Source: Bradyrhizobium icense (GTDB taxonomy: Bacteria > Pseudomonadota > Alphaproteobacteria > Rhizobiales > Xanthobacteraceae). Taken from it: DNA of 64,000 nucleotides. Below are positions 6,947 through 16,590 of this stretch, piece by piece. Below the pieces are notes generated by a model. That model had not been told where the DNA came from and searched no databases. It worked only from the letters and a program-made list of their open reading frames with translations. Location: NCBI RefSeq assembly GCF_001693385.1, contig NZ_CP016428.1:744001-808000 (forward strand). Direction: 5' to 3'. How positions within the stretch are numbered: the first letter of the stretch is position 1; every line of letters begins with the position of its first letter. The translations under genes were made by a program, and so were the position numbers.

Positions 6947-8875
6947 CTAGATGTTTGCTGCCAGATCCACCAGTTCATCGAACAAAATACCGGTCTCAGC
7001 CAGCATTCGTTCGATCTCGTCGGTTGCGTCCGAAACCGTGCGCGCAGAGGTGTCGATTTGCAGCTCCGCCTGGGCCGGCGGCTGGTAGTCGTTGCCGATG
7101 CCGGTGAAGGCCTGCAACGTGCCGGCGCGCGCCTTGGCGTAGTGGCCCTTGGGATCGCGGCTCTCGCAGACTTCGGCCGGCGTCGCGACGTAGATCTCGC
7201 GGAACGAGGCGTCGGCGATGCGGCGCGCGGCGGCGCGATCGTCCGCCGATGGCGAGACCGCCGCGACGACGGCGATGTGGCCGTTGCGCGCCAGATGGGT
7301 CGCAACTTCCGCCAGCCGGCGGATGTTTTCGGTGCGGTCGTGCGCCGAGAAGCCGAGATCGCCGTTGAGGCCGGCGCGCAGCGTGTCGCCATCGAGCAGG
7401 ATCGGCGAGCCGCCACGCGAAAACAGCCGCCGCTCCAGCGCACGCGCCAGCGTCGATTTACCCGAGCCCGGCAGGCCGGTCAGCCAGATCACCGCGCCAT
7501 TGTGACGGTAGCGCGCCGAGCGTTCTTCGGGACGTAGTGCGGATTCCACCGGCACGATGTCGATCGGGACGGCGCGCTGTCCGGCGTCGACCGACAGCAC
7601 GAGGCCGCCGCCGGCAATGCGGCCATTGACCTCGATCACCAGCCGTCCGGTGCGCGGATTGTCCTGATAGGGGTCGGCTGCGATCGGCTGCGCCAGCGAA
7701 ATGTCGATTTCGCCGACATGATTGCGCGCGATCGCTTTTGTTTCCTCGTTGGAGAGCTCGCCGGGATCGACCGCCTTCTCGATCGCCACCACGCTGGCGC
7801 GGGTTTCCCGCGTGCCGAGGCGGACCAGGATTTGGTCGCCCTTCGACAGCGGCTTGTCGTGCAGCCAGAAAATGCGGGCACGAATTCGCCGCGTATCGCG
7901 CGGGGTAGCTCCCGCATGGGCGATCACATCGCCGCGCTCGATGAACAATTCGCGGTCGAGCGTGATGCCGACCGAACGGCCGGCGCCGTGGCTGCCCTTG
8001 AGCGGCGTCACCGGCCAGCTCTCCACCGTCTTGATCTTCGCGATCTTGCCGGCGGGCATGATGACGATTTCATCGCCGGTTGACAGATGACCGGACTCGA
8101 TGCGGCCCGCCACGATGCGGCGGTCGTCGAACTTGTAGATCGCCTGCACCGGCAGCCGCAGCGCCAGTTGCTCCAGCGGTCGCGCCGGCTCGAGCGCGTC
8201 AAGTGCTTCGACGACGGTTGGTCCCTGGTACCAGTCGATCCGTGGCGTCTGCTCCGCAACGCCGTCGCCGTCGCGGGCGGAAATCGGAATCACCGCCGTG
8301 GGCGTCACGCCAAGGCCGATCAGGTGCGCGGAAATCTCGTCGCTGATCTCCTTGAAGCGATCAGCACTGAAATCGACGCGATCCATCTTGTTGACGACGA
8401 TCGCGACCTGCTTGATGCCCAAGAGATGCAGCAGATAGCCATGACGCCGGGTCTGGTCGCGCACGCCTTCCAGCGCGTCGATGATCAGCACCGCACCGTC
8501 GGCCTGCGAGGCGCCGGTGATCATGTTGCGCAAAAATTCGGCATGGCCGGGCGCGTCGATCAGCACGACGTCGCGCGAGCGGGTGCGGAAACGGATTTGC
8601 GTGGTGTCGATGGTGATGCCCTGGTCGCGCTCGGTCTGCAGCGCATCGAGCAGGAACGACCATTCGAACGGCATGCCGCGCCGCGCGCTGACGGCTTTGA
8701 GCATCTCCAGCTTGCCCTCGGGCAAGCTGCCGGTTTCGTGCAGCAGGCGTCCGACCAGCGTGGATTTGCCGTGATCGACGTGGCCGACGATGACGATGCG
8801 GACTTGCGGGCGGGTGGTGCCGTTCGGTGTTGCCGAAACGCTGGCAGGCAGGATCATGTTCATCGCAACGCTCAC
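6947..8875 (-). CDS. cysNC: Bifunctional sulfate adenylyltransferase subunit 1 / adenylylsulfate kinase (CysNC, NodQ-like)
   Basis: Predicted 642-residue cytosolic fusion. The N-terminal two thirds is the CysN GTPase that powers APS formation with CysD; it shows GHVDHGKST (about residue 32), DAPGHAEF and NKMD. The C-terminal third, from about residue 455, is a CysC kinase with P-loop GLPGSGKST (about residues 466-474) and the DGDTLR segment, turning APS into PAPS. The fused form is common in rhizobia (NodQ). It starts 12 bases after the cysD stop, so the two form one operon. Since the CysH here looks APS-specific, the PAPS made may serve sulfotransferases; that is inference. Confidence 0.96.
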   Translation of the reverse strand: MSVAMNMILPASVSATPNGTTRPQVRIVIVGHVDHGKSTLVGRLLHETGSLPEGKLEMLKAVSARRGMPFEWSFLLDALQTERDQGITIDTTQIRFRTRSRDVVLIDAPGHAEFLRNMITGASQADGAVLIIDALEGVRDQTRRHGYLLHLLGIKQVAIVVNKMDRVDFSADRFKEISDEISAHLIGLGVTPTAVIPISARDGDGVAEQTPRIDWYQGPTVVEALDALEPARPLEQLALRLPVQAIYKFDDRRIVAGRIESGHLSTGDEIVIMPAGKIAKIKTVESWPVTPLKGSHGAGRSVGITLDRELFIERGDVIAHAGATPRDTRRIRARIFWLHDKPLSKGDQILVRLGTRETRASVVAIEKAVDPGELSNEETKAIARNHVGEIDISLAQPIAADPYQDNPRTGRLVIEVNGRIAGGGLVLSVDAGQRAVPIDIVPVESALRPEERSARYRHNGAVIWLTGLPGSGKSTLARALERRLFSRGGSPILLDGDTLRAGLNGDLGFSAHDRTENIRRLAEVATHLARNGHIAVVAAVSPSADDRAAARRIADASFREIYVATPAEVCESRDPKGHYAKARAGTLQAFTGIGNDYQPPAQAELQIDTSARTVSDATDEIERMLAETGILFDELVDLAANI

Positions 8876-8887
8876 AGCAAATGTCCG

Positions 8888-9793
8888 TTAGAGATAGCCG
8901 GCGACGCGCAGCCGCTCGAACGCATCTTCGGTTTCATGATCCAGCGCGCGGCCGGCGCGCTCCGGCACCTTGGTGCCGTCGAGTTCGGCGAGGATCTCGT
9001 CGATGCTGGAGGCGGTCGACGCCACCGGATTGGTGATGTCCTGATCGCCCAGCGAGCGATAGCGCTTGCCGTCCTTCGAGAGGTAGAGCGGGATGATCGG
9101 AATGTTTTCCCGCTTGGTGTAGGCCCAGATGTCGGCCTCGGTCCAATGCAGGATCGGGTGAACGCGTAAGTGTGCGCCTTGCGGCACCGATGCGTTGAAC
9201 TGATCCCAGAACTCCGGTGGCTGATCGCGCACGTCCCAGCCGCCTTCGAGCCCGCGCGGCGAGAACACGCGTTCCTTGGCGCGCGTCGCCTCTTCGTCGC
9301 GGCGGATGCCGGCGATCAATCCGTCGAAGCCATATTTGTTAAGCGCCCACTTGAGTCCCTCGGTCTTGCGGGCGGCGGAGCGCGCGGCTGGCGGCAAGGT
9401 TGGATCGACGGCATCGATCGGCGGGCAGGGCTCAATCTTAAGATTCAGGTCCCACTCTTTCCCGAAGCGATCGCGGAAGGCGTACATCTCGGCAAATTTC
9501 TTGCCGGTGTCGACGTGCAGCGCCGGAAACGGCACGCGGCCGAAGAAGGCCTTGCGCGCCAGCCAGATCATCACGTTGGAATCTTTTCCGAGCGACCACA
9601 GCAGCGCGAGCTTTTTCAACCGTGCGAAGGCCTCGCGCAGAATGTAGATGCTCTGCGCCTCGAGCTCGTCGAGATGATCCATCGAGGGCGGCGGCAGCCG
9701 TCCATCAGTGAAAATTTGTTCGACGGTGGCGCCGCTTTTGCGGTCGGCGCCACGCAACCGATCTTTGGCAGAGTCGGGATTGAGAAGATGCAT
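8888..9793 (-). CDS. cysD: Sulfate adenylyltransferase subunit 2 (CysD)
   Basis: Predicted 301-residue catalytic subunit of ATP sulfurylase, of the PP-loop ATPase type. The SLGKDSNVMIWLA segment is the PP-loop, and downstream are DTGKKFAEMYAFRDR, IRRDEEATRAKER and VHPILHWTEADIWAY, all family hallmarks. The ATG at 9793 gives the usual length. A GTG at 9883 would add 30 residues but would place the coding sequence over an AT-rich palindrome and promoter-like DNA (9841-9900), so the shorter form is preferred although its ribosome site is weak. It is transcribed divergently from cysG and leads the cysD-cysNC operon. Confidence 0.95.
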   Translation of the reverse strand: MHLLNPDSAKDRLRGADRKSGATVEQIFTDGRLPPPSMDHLDELEAQSIYILREAFARLKKLALLWSLGKDSNVMIWLARKAFFGRVPFPALHVDTGKKFAEMYAFRDRFGKEWDLNLKIEPCPPIDAVDPTLPPAARSAARKTEGLKWALNKYGFDGLIAGIRRDEEATRAKERVFSPRGLEGGWDVRDQPPEFWDQFNASVPQGAHLRVHPILHWTEADIWAYTKRENIPIIPLYLSKDGKRYRSLGDQDITNPVASTASSIDEILAELDGTKVPERAGRALDHETEDAFERLRVAGYL

Positions 9794-9842
9794 CTCTGGG
9801 CCTTGGCCTTGGTGGGCGAAAATTCTATAGTCGCGATGCAGC

Positions 9843-9863
9843 AGAGAAGAAAAAATTTTCTCT
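9843..9863. promoter_or_regulatory. AT-rich imperfect palindrome in the cysD/cysG divergent region
   Basis: AGAGAA at 9843-9848 and TTCTCT at 9858-9863 flank an A/T core. It lies between the divergent cysD and cysG starts, where a sulfur-responsive regulator would be expected to act on both operons. TATA-rich promoter-like stretches (CTATAG near 9825, TATATAG near 9885) are close by. The binding protein is unknown. Confidence 0.4.
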
Positions 9864-9935
9864 TTGCGAGCGCTGAACGACACATATATAGAAAATAATT
9901 CCAGTCAACCCCGAAGTGGGGGAAGCGAGTTTCGC

Positions 9936-11372
9936 ATGCGATTCCTGCCCGTGTTTCTCGATCTGCAAAGCGGCGTGGTGCTGCTCGTCGGAGCCGGCGA
10001 ACTCGTGCGTGCGAAGCTGCGCCTATTGGCGTCGGCCGGTGCAAACATTCGCTGGTATGCGACCGACGGCAGCCATGACGTTTCGGGACTCGATGCGGCC
10101 GCTGCCGCGAGGATCGAACGCGCAACCGGCGATCCGCTCACGGCCGATCTCTCAGGCGTCATCGCGGTGCTCTGCGCCGGTGCTGGTGATATCGGCGTTG
10201 CGATGTCCGTGCGCGCGAAAGCGGTCGGTCTGCCTGTGAACGTGATGGATGATCTCGCGCACTCCACTTTCATCGTTCCGGCGATCGTCGATCGCGGCGA
10301 CGTCGTCGTCGCCGTCGGCACCGGCGGTGCGTCGCCGGTGGTCGCGCGCCGCGTGCGCGAGCGCATCGAAGCGGTGCTGCCGGCGCGCATCGGCGATCTC
10401 GCCGCCTTCATTGGCAGGTTTCGTAAATCGATGCATGCGCGGATTCCCGAATTTGCGTTGCGCCGCCGCTTCTGGGAGCGCGTGATCGACGGCCCGATCG
10501 GTGCGCTGGTTCTGGCCGGGCGCAAGGCCGAGGCGGAAGCCGCGCTGAATGAAATCGCCGATCCCTCCGCCTTCGCTGGCGCGAGCAAGGACGGCAAGGC
10601 CGAGGGCGCGGTGACGCTGGTCGGCGCGGGGCCGGGCGATCCGGATCTGCTCACCATCAAGGCGCTGCGCGCGCTGCAGGATGCCGACGTGGTTTTTTAC
10701 GACGAGCTGGTGTCGTCGGAAATTCTTGATCGCGTGCGCCGCGATGCATCACGCATTCCGGTCGGCCGCCGCGTCGGCAAGCCGGGTATCGGCCAGGATG
10801 CAATCAACAAGCTGCTGATCGAGGCTGCGAAGGCCGGACAGCGCGCGGTGCGGCTGAAGGGCGGCGATCCCTTCATCTTCGGCCGTGGCGGCGAGGAGAT
10901 CGAAGTGTTGCGCGCCGCAGGAGTCGCCTATTCGGTAGTGCCGGGCATCACCGCAGGTCTCGGCGCTGCCGCGCAATTCGAAGCGCCGCTGACCTATCGG
11001 CACGAAGCGCTGCGCATCACCTTCCTGACCGCGCACAAGGCAAAGGACGCCGAAGCCGTCGACTGGTCGGTGCTGACTGACAAGAAGATGACCATCGTGG
11101 TCTACATGGGCATGACGGCTGCCCCCTCGGTCCGCGCCGGGCTTCTCGCCGCAGGGCGATCGCCACAAACGCCGGTCGGAATATTTGCGCGCGTGACGCG
11201 GCCGGATGCGCAGGCCGTGGTCGGAACGCTCGAAAACCTTCCCGTACTGGTCGAAAAAATCGATGGCGGGCCTGCCATCCTCATCATCGGCGACGTCGTC
11301 GCGCATTCCGCGCCATGGCGTCAGTCAGACCTCAACCAAGTCATCTCCAAACTGCTGGATGCTGCCGAATGA
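9936..11372 (+). CDS. cysG: Siroheme synthase CysG
   Basis: Predicted 478-residue cytosolic trifunctional enzyme making siroheme from uroporphyrinogen III. The N-terminal part (residues 1-about 205) is the precorrin-2 dehydrogenase/ferrochelatase, with a nucleotide-binding LLVGAGELVRAKLRLLASAGA. The C-terminal part is the SAM-dependent methyltransferase, opening with VTLVGAGPGDPDLLTIKAL and containing VRLKGGDPFIFGRGGEE. GGGGGAAGCG precedes the ATG at 9936. It is the first gene of the sulfite-reduction operon and supplies the cofactor for the CysI encoded downstream. Its stop overlaps the next start as ATGA. Confidence 0.96.
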   Translation: MRFLPVFLDLQSGVVLLVGAGELVRAKLRLLASAGANIRWYATDGSHDVSGLDAAAAARIERATGDPLTADLSGVIAVLCAGAGDIGVAMSVRAKAVGLPVNVMDDLAHSTFIVPAIVDRGDVVVAVGTGGASPVVARRVRERIEAVLPARIGDLAAFIGRFRKSMHARIPEFALRRRFWERVIDGPIGALVLAGRKAEAEAALNEIADPSAFAGASKDGKAEGAVTLVGAGPGDPDLLTIKALRALQDADVVFYDELVSSEILDRVRRDASRIPVGRRVGKPGIGQDAINKLLIEAAKAGQRAVRLKGGDPFIFGRGGEEIEVLRAAGVAYSVVPGITAGLGAAAQFEAPLTYRHEALRITFLTAHKAKDAEAVDWSVLTDKKMTIVVYMGMTAAPSVRAGLLAAGRSPQTPVGIFARVTRPDAQAVVGTLENLPVLVEKIDGGPAILIIGDVVAHSAPWRQSDLNQVISKLLDAAE

Positions 11373-11680
11373 CCTCTCCGCTCGAACAAAAGAAGATCAG
11401 AATCACGGGGCCCTCGGTGGTGACCGCCAACCGCACCTGGGATGGTGTCGTGGTCTATCGGACCGCACAACAGGGTTGGTCGACCGCTCTGCCCGACGCC
11501 GCGATCGTGAGCACTTCGGATGATGCGCGTGCATTGCTCGCTGAAAGCGCGGCCGATGACGTCGGCGCGGTCGGTGCCTATATCGCGCCGGTCGAGCTCA
11601 AAGGCGGGGTGGTCAAGCCCGGCAATCTCCGCGAACACATCCGGTCGAAGGGCCTCACCATCGACCTTCTTCCGGCCTAA
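11369..11680 (+). CDS. DUF2849 domain protein in the sulfite-reduction operon
   Basis: Predicted 103-residue soluble protein without signal peptide or membrane helix. It resembles the DUF2849 family, small alphaproteobacterial proteins found almost always between cysG and cysI. The sequence is mainly beta-rich (ITGPSVVTANRTWDGVVVYRT) with a basic C-terminus (LREHIRSKGLTIDLLPA) and no cysteines. It overlaps the cysG stop by 4 bases and precedes cysI by 12, so translation is coupled. The function is unknown; a role in assembling or regulating sulfite reductase is suggested by this position only. Confidence 0.85.
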   Translation: MTSPLEQKKIRITGPSVVTANRTWDGVVVYRTAQQGWSTALPDAAIVSTSDDARALLAESAADDVGAVGAYIAPVELKGGVVKPGNLREHIRSKGLTIDLLPA

Positions 11681-11692
11681 GGCTGATCCATC

Positions 11693-13348
11693 ATGTATGC
11701 ATATGACGAACTCGATCGCACGCTGATCAACGAGCGCGTGTCTGAATTCCGCGATCAGGTGAAGCGCCGTCTCTCCGGCGAACTCACCGAGGACGAATTC
11801 AAGATGCTGCGGCTGCAGAACGGCGTGTACCTGCAACTGCACGCCTACATGTTCCGCGTCGCGATCCCCTACGGCACGCTGTCCTCGAAACAGTTGCGCC
11901 GGCTTGCGCATGTCGCCCGCCGCTACGACCGCGGTTACGGCCATTTCACCACGCGGCAGAACATCCAGTTCAACTGGATCAAGCTCGCCGAATTGCCAGA
12001 TGCGCTGGCCGAACTCGCCGAAGTCGGCATCCACGCGATGCAGACCTCCGGCAACAACATGCGCAACGTCACCTCGGACCAGTGGGCGGGCGTGGCGCCC
12101 GGCGAGGTCGAGGATCCCCGCATCTGGTCGGAGATCCTGCGTCAGCACACCACGCTGCATCCGGAATTCTCGTTCCTGCCGCGCAAGTTCAAGATCGCGA
12201 TCACCGCATCCGAGCACGACCGCGCCGCGATCAAGATCCACGACATCGGCCTGCGCCTGCACAAGAACGCCGACGGCGAAACCGGCTTCGAGGTGCTGGT
12301 CGGCGGCGGCCTCGGCCGCACGCCGTTCATCGCCAAGACCATCAAGCCTTTCGTCCACGGCCGCGACATCCTGAGCTATGTCGAGGCGATCCTGCGCGTT
12401 TACAACCAGTACGGCCGCCGCGACAACATCTACAAGGCGCGCATCAAGATCCTGGTGCATGAGCTTGGCATTGAGAAGTTCGCGCGTGAGGTCGACGAGG
12501 AATGGAGGCAGATGGGCCACAGTGCTCTGACGCTCGACCATTCCGTCATCGAGGAGGTGCGTTCGCGCTTCTCCTATCCGGCTTACGAGAAGCTTCCGCA
12601 CATGCCGGACGAGCTGAAGCAGGCCGCGCATGATCCGCTGTTCGAGCGCTGGCGCAAGAACTCGGTGGCCCCGCACAAGGTGCAGGGTTATTCGATCGTG
12701 ACGCTGTCGCTGAAGCCGGTGGGTGGCCCGCCCGGCGATGCCACCGCGGACCAGATGGATGCGATCGCCGATCTCGCCGACAAGTATTCCTTCGGCGAAA
12801 TCCGCGTCGGCCACGAGCAGAACCTGGCGTTGCCGCATGTTGCCAAGCGCGACCTGCCTCAGTTGTGGAAGGCGCTGGACCGCCTCGGGCTCGCCACGCC
12901 GAACGTCAACCTCGTTACCGACATCATTGCCTGCCCCGGGCTCGACTACTGCTCGCTGGCTAACGCGCGCTCGATTCCGATCGCTCAGGAATTGACCCGC
13001 CGTTTTGCCAACCACGACACTGCCGACATGATCGGCCGGCTGCACATCAACATCTCCGGCTGCATCAACGCATGCGGCCATCACCATGTCGGCCATATCG
13101 GCATTCTCGGCGTCGAGAAGAACGGCGAGGAATTTTACCAGATCACGATCGGCGGCCGTGCCGACGAGAACGCGCAGATGGGCGTGCTGATCGGTCCGGC
13201 CGTTCCCTACGCCGAAGTTGCCGATGTGATCGAAGATATCGTCGAAGCCTATCTCGCGCTGCGCGACCGTCCCGAGGAGTTGTTCGTGGACACGGTCAAG
13301 CGCCTCGGCGTCGAGCCTTTCAAGGAGCGGGTCTATGCCACTCGTTAA
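11693..13348 (+). CDS. cysI: Assimilatory sulfite reductase, siroheme/[4Fe-4S] subunit (nitrite/sulfite reductase family)
   Basis: Predicted 551-residue cytosolic enzyme reducing sulfite to sulfide with six electrons. The four cluster and siroheme ligands are present as CPGLDYC (Cys414, Cys420) and CINAC (Cys457, Cys461), together with FTTRQNIQFNW near residue 85. No flavoprotein partner (CysJ) is encoded nearby, so the electron donor is probably ferredoxin. The next gene, DUF934, starts inside its last 14 bases. The high similarity to nitrite reductases makes substrate choice less certain, but the sulfate operon context points to sulfite. Confidence 0.94.
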   Translation: MYAYDELDRTLINERVSEFRDQVKRRLSGELTEDEFKMLRLQNGVYLQLHAYMFRVAIPYGTLSSKQLRRLAHVARRYDRGYGHFTTRQNIQFNWIKLAELPDALAELAEVGIHAMQTSGNNMRNVTSDQWAGVAPGEVEDPRIWSEILRQHTTLHPEFSFLPRKFKIAITASEHDRAAIKIHDIGLRLHKNADGETGFEVLVGGGLGRTPFIAKTIKPFVHGRDILSYVEAILRVYNQYGRRDNIYKARIKILVHELGIEKFAREVDEEWRQMGHSALTLDHSVIEEVRSRFSYPAYEKLPHMPDELKQAAHDPLFERWRKNSVAPHKVQGYSIVTLSLKPVGGPPGDATADQMDAIADLADKYSFGEIRVGHEQNLALPHVAKRDLPQLWKALDRLGLATPNVNLVTDIIACPGLDYCSLANARSIPIAQELTRRFANHDTADMIGRLHINISGCINACGHHHVGHIGILGVEKNGEEFYQITIGGRADENAQMGVLIGPAVPYAEVADVIEDIVEAYLALRDRPEELFVDTVKRLGVEPFKERVYATR

Positions 13349-13850
13349 GAACGGAAGAATCACGACCGACTTGTTCGTCCATGTTGCCGAAGGCGCCGAA
13401 TTGCCGGGCGACGGAGCAGTCCTCATTTCGGCGGCGCGGTTCCTCGAAGATCCGGAAGCCATTCTCAAGCGCGCCGGCAAGACCGGCGTGATCTGGCCGA
13501 ACAGTCGCGCCGTCGACGACCTCGTGCCCTATCTCGATCGCCTGGCCGCCGTCGCGCTGGTATTCCCGACGTTCCGCGACGGCCGCGCCTACAGCCAGGC
13601 CCGCCTGTTGCGCGAGCGGCATGGCTATGATGGCGAGCTGCGCGCCACCGGCCAGGTGCTGCGCGACCAGTTCGTGTTCATGTCGCGCGCCGGCTTCGAC
13701 GCGTTCGAGGTGAAGAAGGATGCCGACGCCGAGGCCTTCGCCGAAACCGTGAAGCGCTACTCGGTGTTCTACCAGCCGACCGGCGACGGCCGCGTCACCG
13801 CGCTGAACCGGCGGATGCAGTTGCGTCATTCGGAGAGTGCCGGCCAGTGA
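13335..13850 (+). CDS. DUF934 domain protein, probable sulfite-reduction partner
   Basis: Predicted 171-residue soluble protein of the DUF934 family, which is found next to cysI and cysH in proteobacteria lacking CysJ. Visible family features are VIWPNSRAVDDLVPYL, VALVFPTFRDGRAYSQARLLRER and GYDGELRATGQVLRDQ. It has no cysteines and no recognisable redox-cofactor motif. It overlaps cysI by 14 bases and cysH by 4. The family is often annotated as an oxidoreductase probably involved in sulfite reduction, but the biochemical role is not established. Confidence 0.9.
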   Translation: MPLVKNGRITTDLFVHVAEGAELPGDGAVLISAARFLEDPEAILKRAGKTGVIWPNSRAVDDLVPYLDRLAAVALVFPTFRDGRAYSQARLLRERHGYDGELRATGQVLRDQFVFMSRAGFDAFEVKKDADAEAFAETVKRYSVFYQPTGDGRVTALNRRMQLRHSESAGQ

Positions 13851-14578
13851 CCATGATCGGACAGCATGCCGTCGCCGCTGAAGCGGCGATCCTTCCTTCG
13901 GCGCAGACGCTCGACCATAACTTGCGCGACGCTTCGCCGGCGCATGTCATTGAAACCGCGCTGAAGACGGTGGGCCGCGAGCAGCTTGCGCTGGTGTCGT
14001 CGTTCGGTACGGAATCGGCGGCGTTGCTCAAGGTGATGGCCGATGTCGATCCCGCGATTCCCGTGATCTTCCTCGATACCGGTTGGCTGTTCGAGGAGAC
14101 GCTCGCCTATCGCGATACGCTGATTGCGACGCTAGGCCTTCGCGACGTTCGCTCGATCAGGCCGCTGGAAGAAGCGCTCTCGCGCCAGGATCCCGATCGC
14201 GAATTATGGTTCTCCGATCCCGACGCCTGCTGCCGTATCCGGAAAGTTGAGCCGCTGGCGCGGGCGCTCAAGCCATTCTCGGGCTGGATCAATGGACGCA
14301 AGCGCTTTCAGGGCGGCGCGCGCGCCGAGATTCCCGTGGTGGAGGAGGACGGCGCGAGGCTGAAGTTCAATCCGTTCGCCAACGTGTCGCGCGAGGAGAT
14401 CGAGGCGATCTACAAGCTCGCCAAATTGCCGCCGCATCCCTTGGTCGCCTCGGGTTACCTGTCGGTGGGATGCATGCCGTGCTCGAGCCGGACGGCGCCG
14501 GACGAGGACGCCCGCGCCGGCCGCTGGCGCGGCCGAGGCAAGACGGAATGCGGTATCCATACGATCAAAGCTTCGTAG
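13847..14578 (+). CDS. cysH: Adenylyl-sulfate (APS) reductase, CysH family
   Basis: Predicted 243-residue cytosolic reductase forming sulfite from activated sulfate. It has the two cysteine pairs that bind a [4Fe-4S] cluster in the APS-specific class, CCRIRKVEPL (Cys128, Cys129) and CMPC (Cys209, Cys212), plus the catalytic ECGIH cysteine (Cys235). PAPS-specific enzymes lack the first four, so APS is the likely substrate. A GTG start at 13847 overlaps the DUF934 stop as GTGA; an ATG at 13853 is possible. It is the last gene of the sulfite-reduction operon. Confidence 0.95.
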   Translation: MTMIGQHAVAAEAAILPSAQTLDHNLRDASPAHVIETALKTVGREQLALVSSFGTESAALLKVMADVDPAIPVIFLDTGWLFEETLAYRDTLIATLGLRDVRSIRPLEEALSRQDPDRELWFSDPDACCRIRKVEPLARALKPFSGWINGRKRFQGGARAEIPVVEEDGARLKFNPFANVSREEIEAIYKLAKLPPHPLVASGYLSVGCMPCSSRTAPDEDARAGRWRGRGKTECGIHTIKAS

Positions 14579-14610
14579 AGTCCGGACTTCGTAGGACAAG
14601 GAAGCTGCGG

Positions 14611-14634
14611 AACCGCAAACAATGAAATGCGGTT
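14611..14634. repeat. 7-bp inverted repeat between cysH and sbp
   Basis: AACCGCA at 14611-14617 pairs with TGCGGTT at 14628-14634 around a 10-base loop. It lies 30 bases after cysH with no T-run behind it, so it may be a weak terminator, an operator for the transporter genes, or neither. Confidence 0.35.
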
Positions 14635-14715
14635 TCGTTGACTAAGTGGCCTTTCGTCGCGACTTATGCGTTCGTGGTTGATGATATGCTTCGTCAAGCC
14701 GAATGGAGATCAACG

Positions 14716-15705
14716 ATGATCCGTCGCATTCTGCCGCTTGCTGCCGGATTGCTCTGGGCGGGTTCGGCCTTCGCTGCCGATTATACCCTGCTCAACGTGT
14801 CCTACGATCCGACGCGCGAGCTCTACGCCGATTTCAACAAGGCGTTCGCGGCGGCCTACCGGAAGGAAAACGGCAAGAGCGTCGAGATCAAGCAGTCGCA
14901 TGGCGGCTCGGGCTCGCAGGCGCGCGCAGTAATCGACGGGCTGCAGGCCGATGTCGTCACGCTGGCGCTGGCCTATGACATCGATGCCATCGCCGCCAAG
15001 GGGCTGGTGGCGCCGGATTGGCAGAAGCGGCTGTCGCTCAATGCCTCGCCGTATACTTCGACGATCGTTTTCCTGGTGCGCAAGGGTAATCCCAAAGCCA
15101 TCAAGGATTGGGACGATCTGATCAAGCCCGGCGTGCAGGTGATTACGCCTAACCCGAAGACCTCGGGCGGCGCGCGATGGAATTACCTGGCGGCATGGGG
15201 CTTTGCTGAAAAGAAATTCGGTTCCGCCGACAAGGCGAAGAAGTTCGTCGCCGATCTGTTCAAGAACGTTCCGGTGCTCGATACCGGCGCGCGCGGCTCG
15301 ACGGTAACTTTCATCGAGCGCGGCGTCGGCGACGTGTTGCTGGCATGGGAGAACGAGGCGTTCCTGGCGCAGCGCGAGTTCGGCAAGGACAAATTCGAGA
15401 TCGTCGCGCCGCCATGGTCGATTCTCGCCGAGCCGCCGATTTCGGTTGTCGACAGGGTTGCCGATAAAAAAGGCACGCGCGCCGTCGCCGAAGCCTATCT
15501 GAAGTATTGGTATACCAAGGAAGGCCAGGAAATCGCCGCGCGCAACTCCTATCGTCCGCGCGATGCGGAAATGGCGAAGGAGCACGAAAAATCCTTCGCC
15601 AAGGTCGAACTTTTCACGATCGATGACGTTTTCGGTGGTTGGACCAAGGCGCAGAAGGATCACTTCGGCGAAGGCGGCATTTTCGACCAGATTTACAAGA
15701 ATTGA
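14716..15705 (+). CDS. sbp: Sulfate ABC transporter substrate-binding protein
   Basis: Predicted 329-residue periplasmic protein that binds sulfate or thiosulfate and delivers it to CysTW. Residues 1-21 are a Sec signal ([16 protein letters not shown]). Family motifs follow: [62 protein letters not shown] and [10 protein letters not shown]. The start at 14716 is preceded by GGAGATCAACG; the longer frame from 14638 is not supported. It is the first gene of sbp-cysT-cysW-cysA. Whether it prefers sulfate or thiosulfate cannot be decided by eye. Confidence 0.95.
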   Translation: MIRRILPLAAGLLWAGSAFAADYTLLNVSYDPTRELYADFNKAFAAAYRKENGKSVEIKQSHGGSGSQARAVIDGLQADVVTLALAYDIDAIAAKGLVAPDWQKRLSLNASPYTSTIVFLVRKGNPKAIKDWDDLIKPGVQVITPNPKTSGGARWNYLAAWGFAEKKFGSADKAKKFVADLFKNVPVLDTGARGSTVTFIERGVGDVLLAWENEAFLAQREFGKDKFEIVAPPWSILAEPPISVVDRVADKKGTRAVAEAYLKYWYTKEGQEIAARNSYRPRDAEMAKEHEKSFAKVELFTIDDVFGGWTKAQKDHFGEGGIFDQIYKN

Positions 15706-15743
15706 TCTGGCCAACGTCGGCCGTAGCGGAAGCAGGGGGATTT

Positions 15744-16580
15744 GTGAGCACAGCGGTCGCACGGCGCACGAGCTTGCCCGGGTTCGGTCTGACCATGGGC
15801 CTGACGCTGACGTGGCTCTCCGTTATCATCCTCATTCCGCTCGCCGGCCTGTTCCTCAAGACGCTCGAGCTTTCGCCCGCGCAGTTCTGGGAAATTCTCT
15901 CCAGCCGTCGCACCCTGAATGCGCTGAAGATTTCGTTCGGTCTCTCGTTTGCCGCAGCCTGCGTCAACCTGGTGATGGGCACCATCATCGTGTGGGCGCT
16001 GGTGCGCTACCGCTTTCCGGGCCGCCGGTTGTTCGATGCCATCGTCGACATTCCCTTTGCGCTGCCGACCGCGGTTGCGGGTGTGGCGCTGACGCAATTG
16101 TTCGCACAGAAGGGATGGCTCGGCGCGCCGCTGGCTGAACTCGGCATCAAGGTGGCGTTCACGCCGATCGGAATTTTCGTCGCGATGGTCTTCATCGGCA
16201 TCCCCTTCGTGGTGCGCACGGTTCAGCCTGTCCTGATCGATCTCGATCCGGAAATCGAGGAAGCGGCGGCAAGCCTCGGCGCCGACCGCTGGCACACCGT
16301 GTTCCGGGTGATCTTGCCGAGCCTGATTCCAGCGCTGCTGACCGGCTTCGCGCTGGCGTTCGCGCGCGCGGTCGGCGAGTACGGCTCGGTGATCTTCATC
16401 GCCGGCAATCTGCCGAATGTGTCGGAGATCGCGCCGCTCCTGATCGTGATCCGGTTGTCCGAATTCCGCTACGCCGATGCGACGGCGATTGCCGTCGTCA
16501 TGCTGCTGGCCTCGTTCGTGATCATCTTCGCCGTCAATCGCCTGCAACGCTGGGCGCAAACCCGCATTCCTGCGCATTGA
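15744..16580 (+). CDS. cysT: Sulfate ABC transporter permease CysT
   Basis: Predicted 278-residue inner-membrane permease with about six helices. The MetI-like coupling segment [21 protein letters not shown], around residues 170-190, contacts the ATPase. A GTG start at 15744 has AGCAGGGGGA before it, and the frame begins within 40 bases of the sbp stop. It pairs with CysW to form the sulfate channel. Confidence 0.94.
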   Translation: MSTAVARRTSLPGFGLTMGLTLTWLSVIILIPLAGLFLKTLELSPAQFWEILSSRRTLNALKISFGLSFAAACVNLVMGTIIVWALVRYRFPGRRLFDAIVDIPFALPTAVAGVALTQLFAQKGWLGAPLAELGIKVAFTPIGIFVAMVFIGIPFVVRTVQPVLIDLDPEIEEAAASLGADRWHTVFRVILPSLIPALLTGFALAFARAVGEYGSVIFIAGNLPNVSEIAPLLIVIRLSEFRYADATAIAVVMLLASFVIIFAVNRLQRWAQTRIPAH

Positions 16581-16590
16581 GGGCCGATCG

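Noticed and set aside
11321..13480. 719-codon open frame on the minus strand opposite cysG-cysI-DUF934
   Set aside because: It runs across four well-supported genes, has Arg/Ala/Asp-rich low-information composition typical of the antisense of GC-rich coding DNA, and shows no family feature.
14606..14636. GGAAC-N17-GGTT as a sigma-EcfG promoter before the sulfate-binding protein gene
   Set aside because: Both spacing and -10 box depart from consensus, it overlaps a small inverted repeat, and sulfate import is not an expected target.
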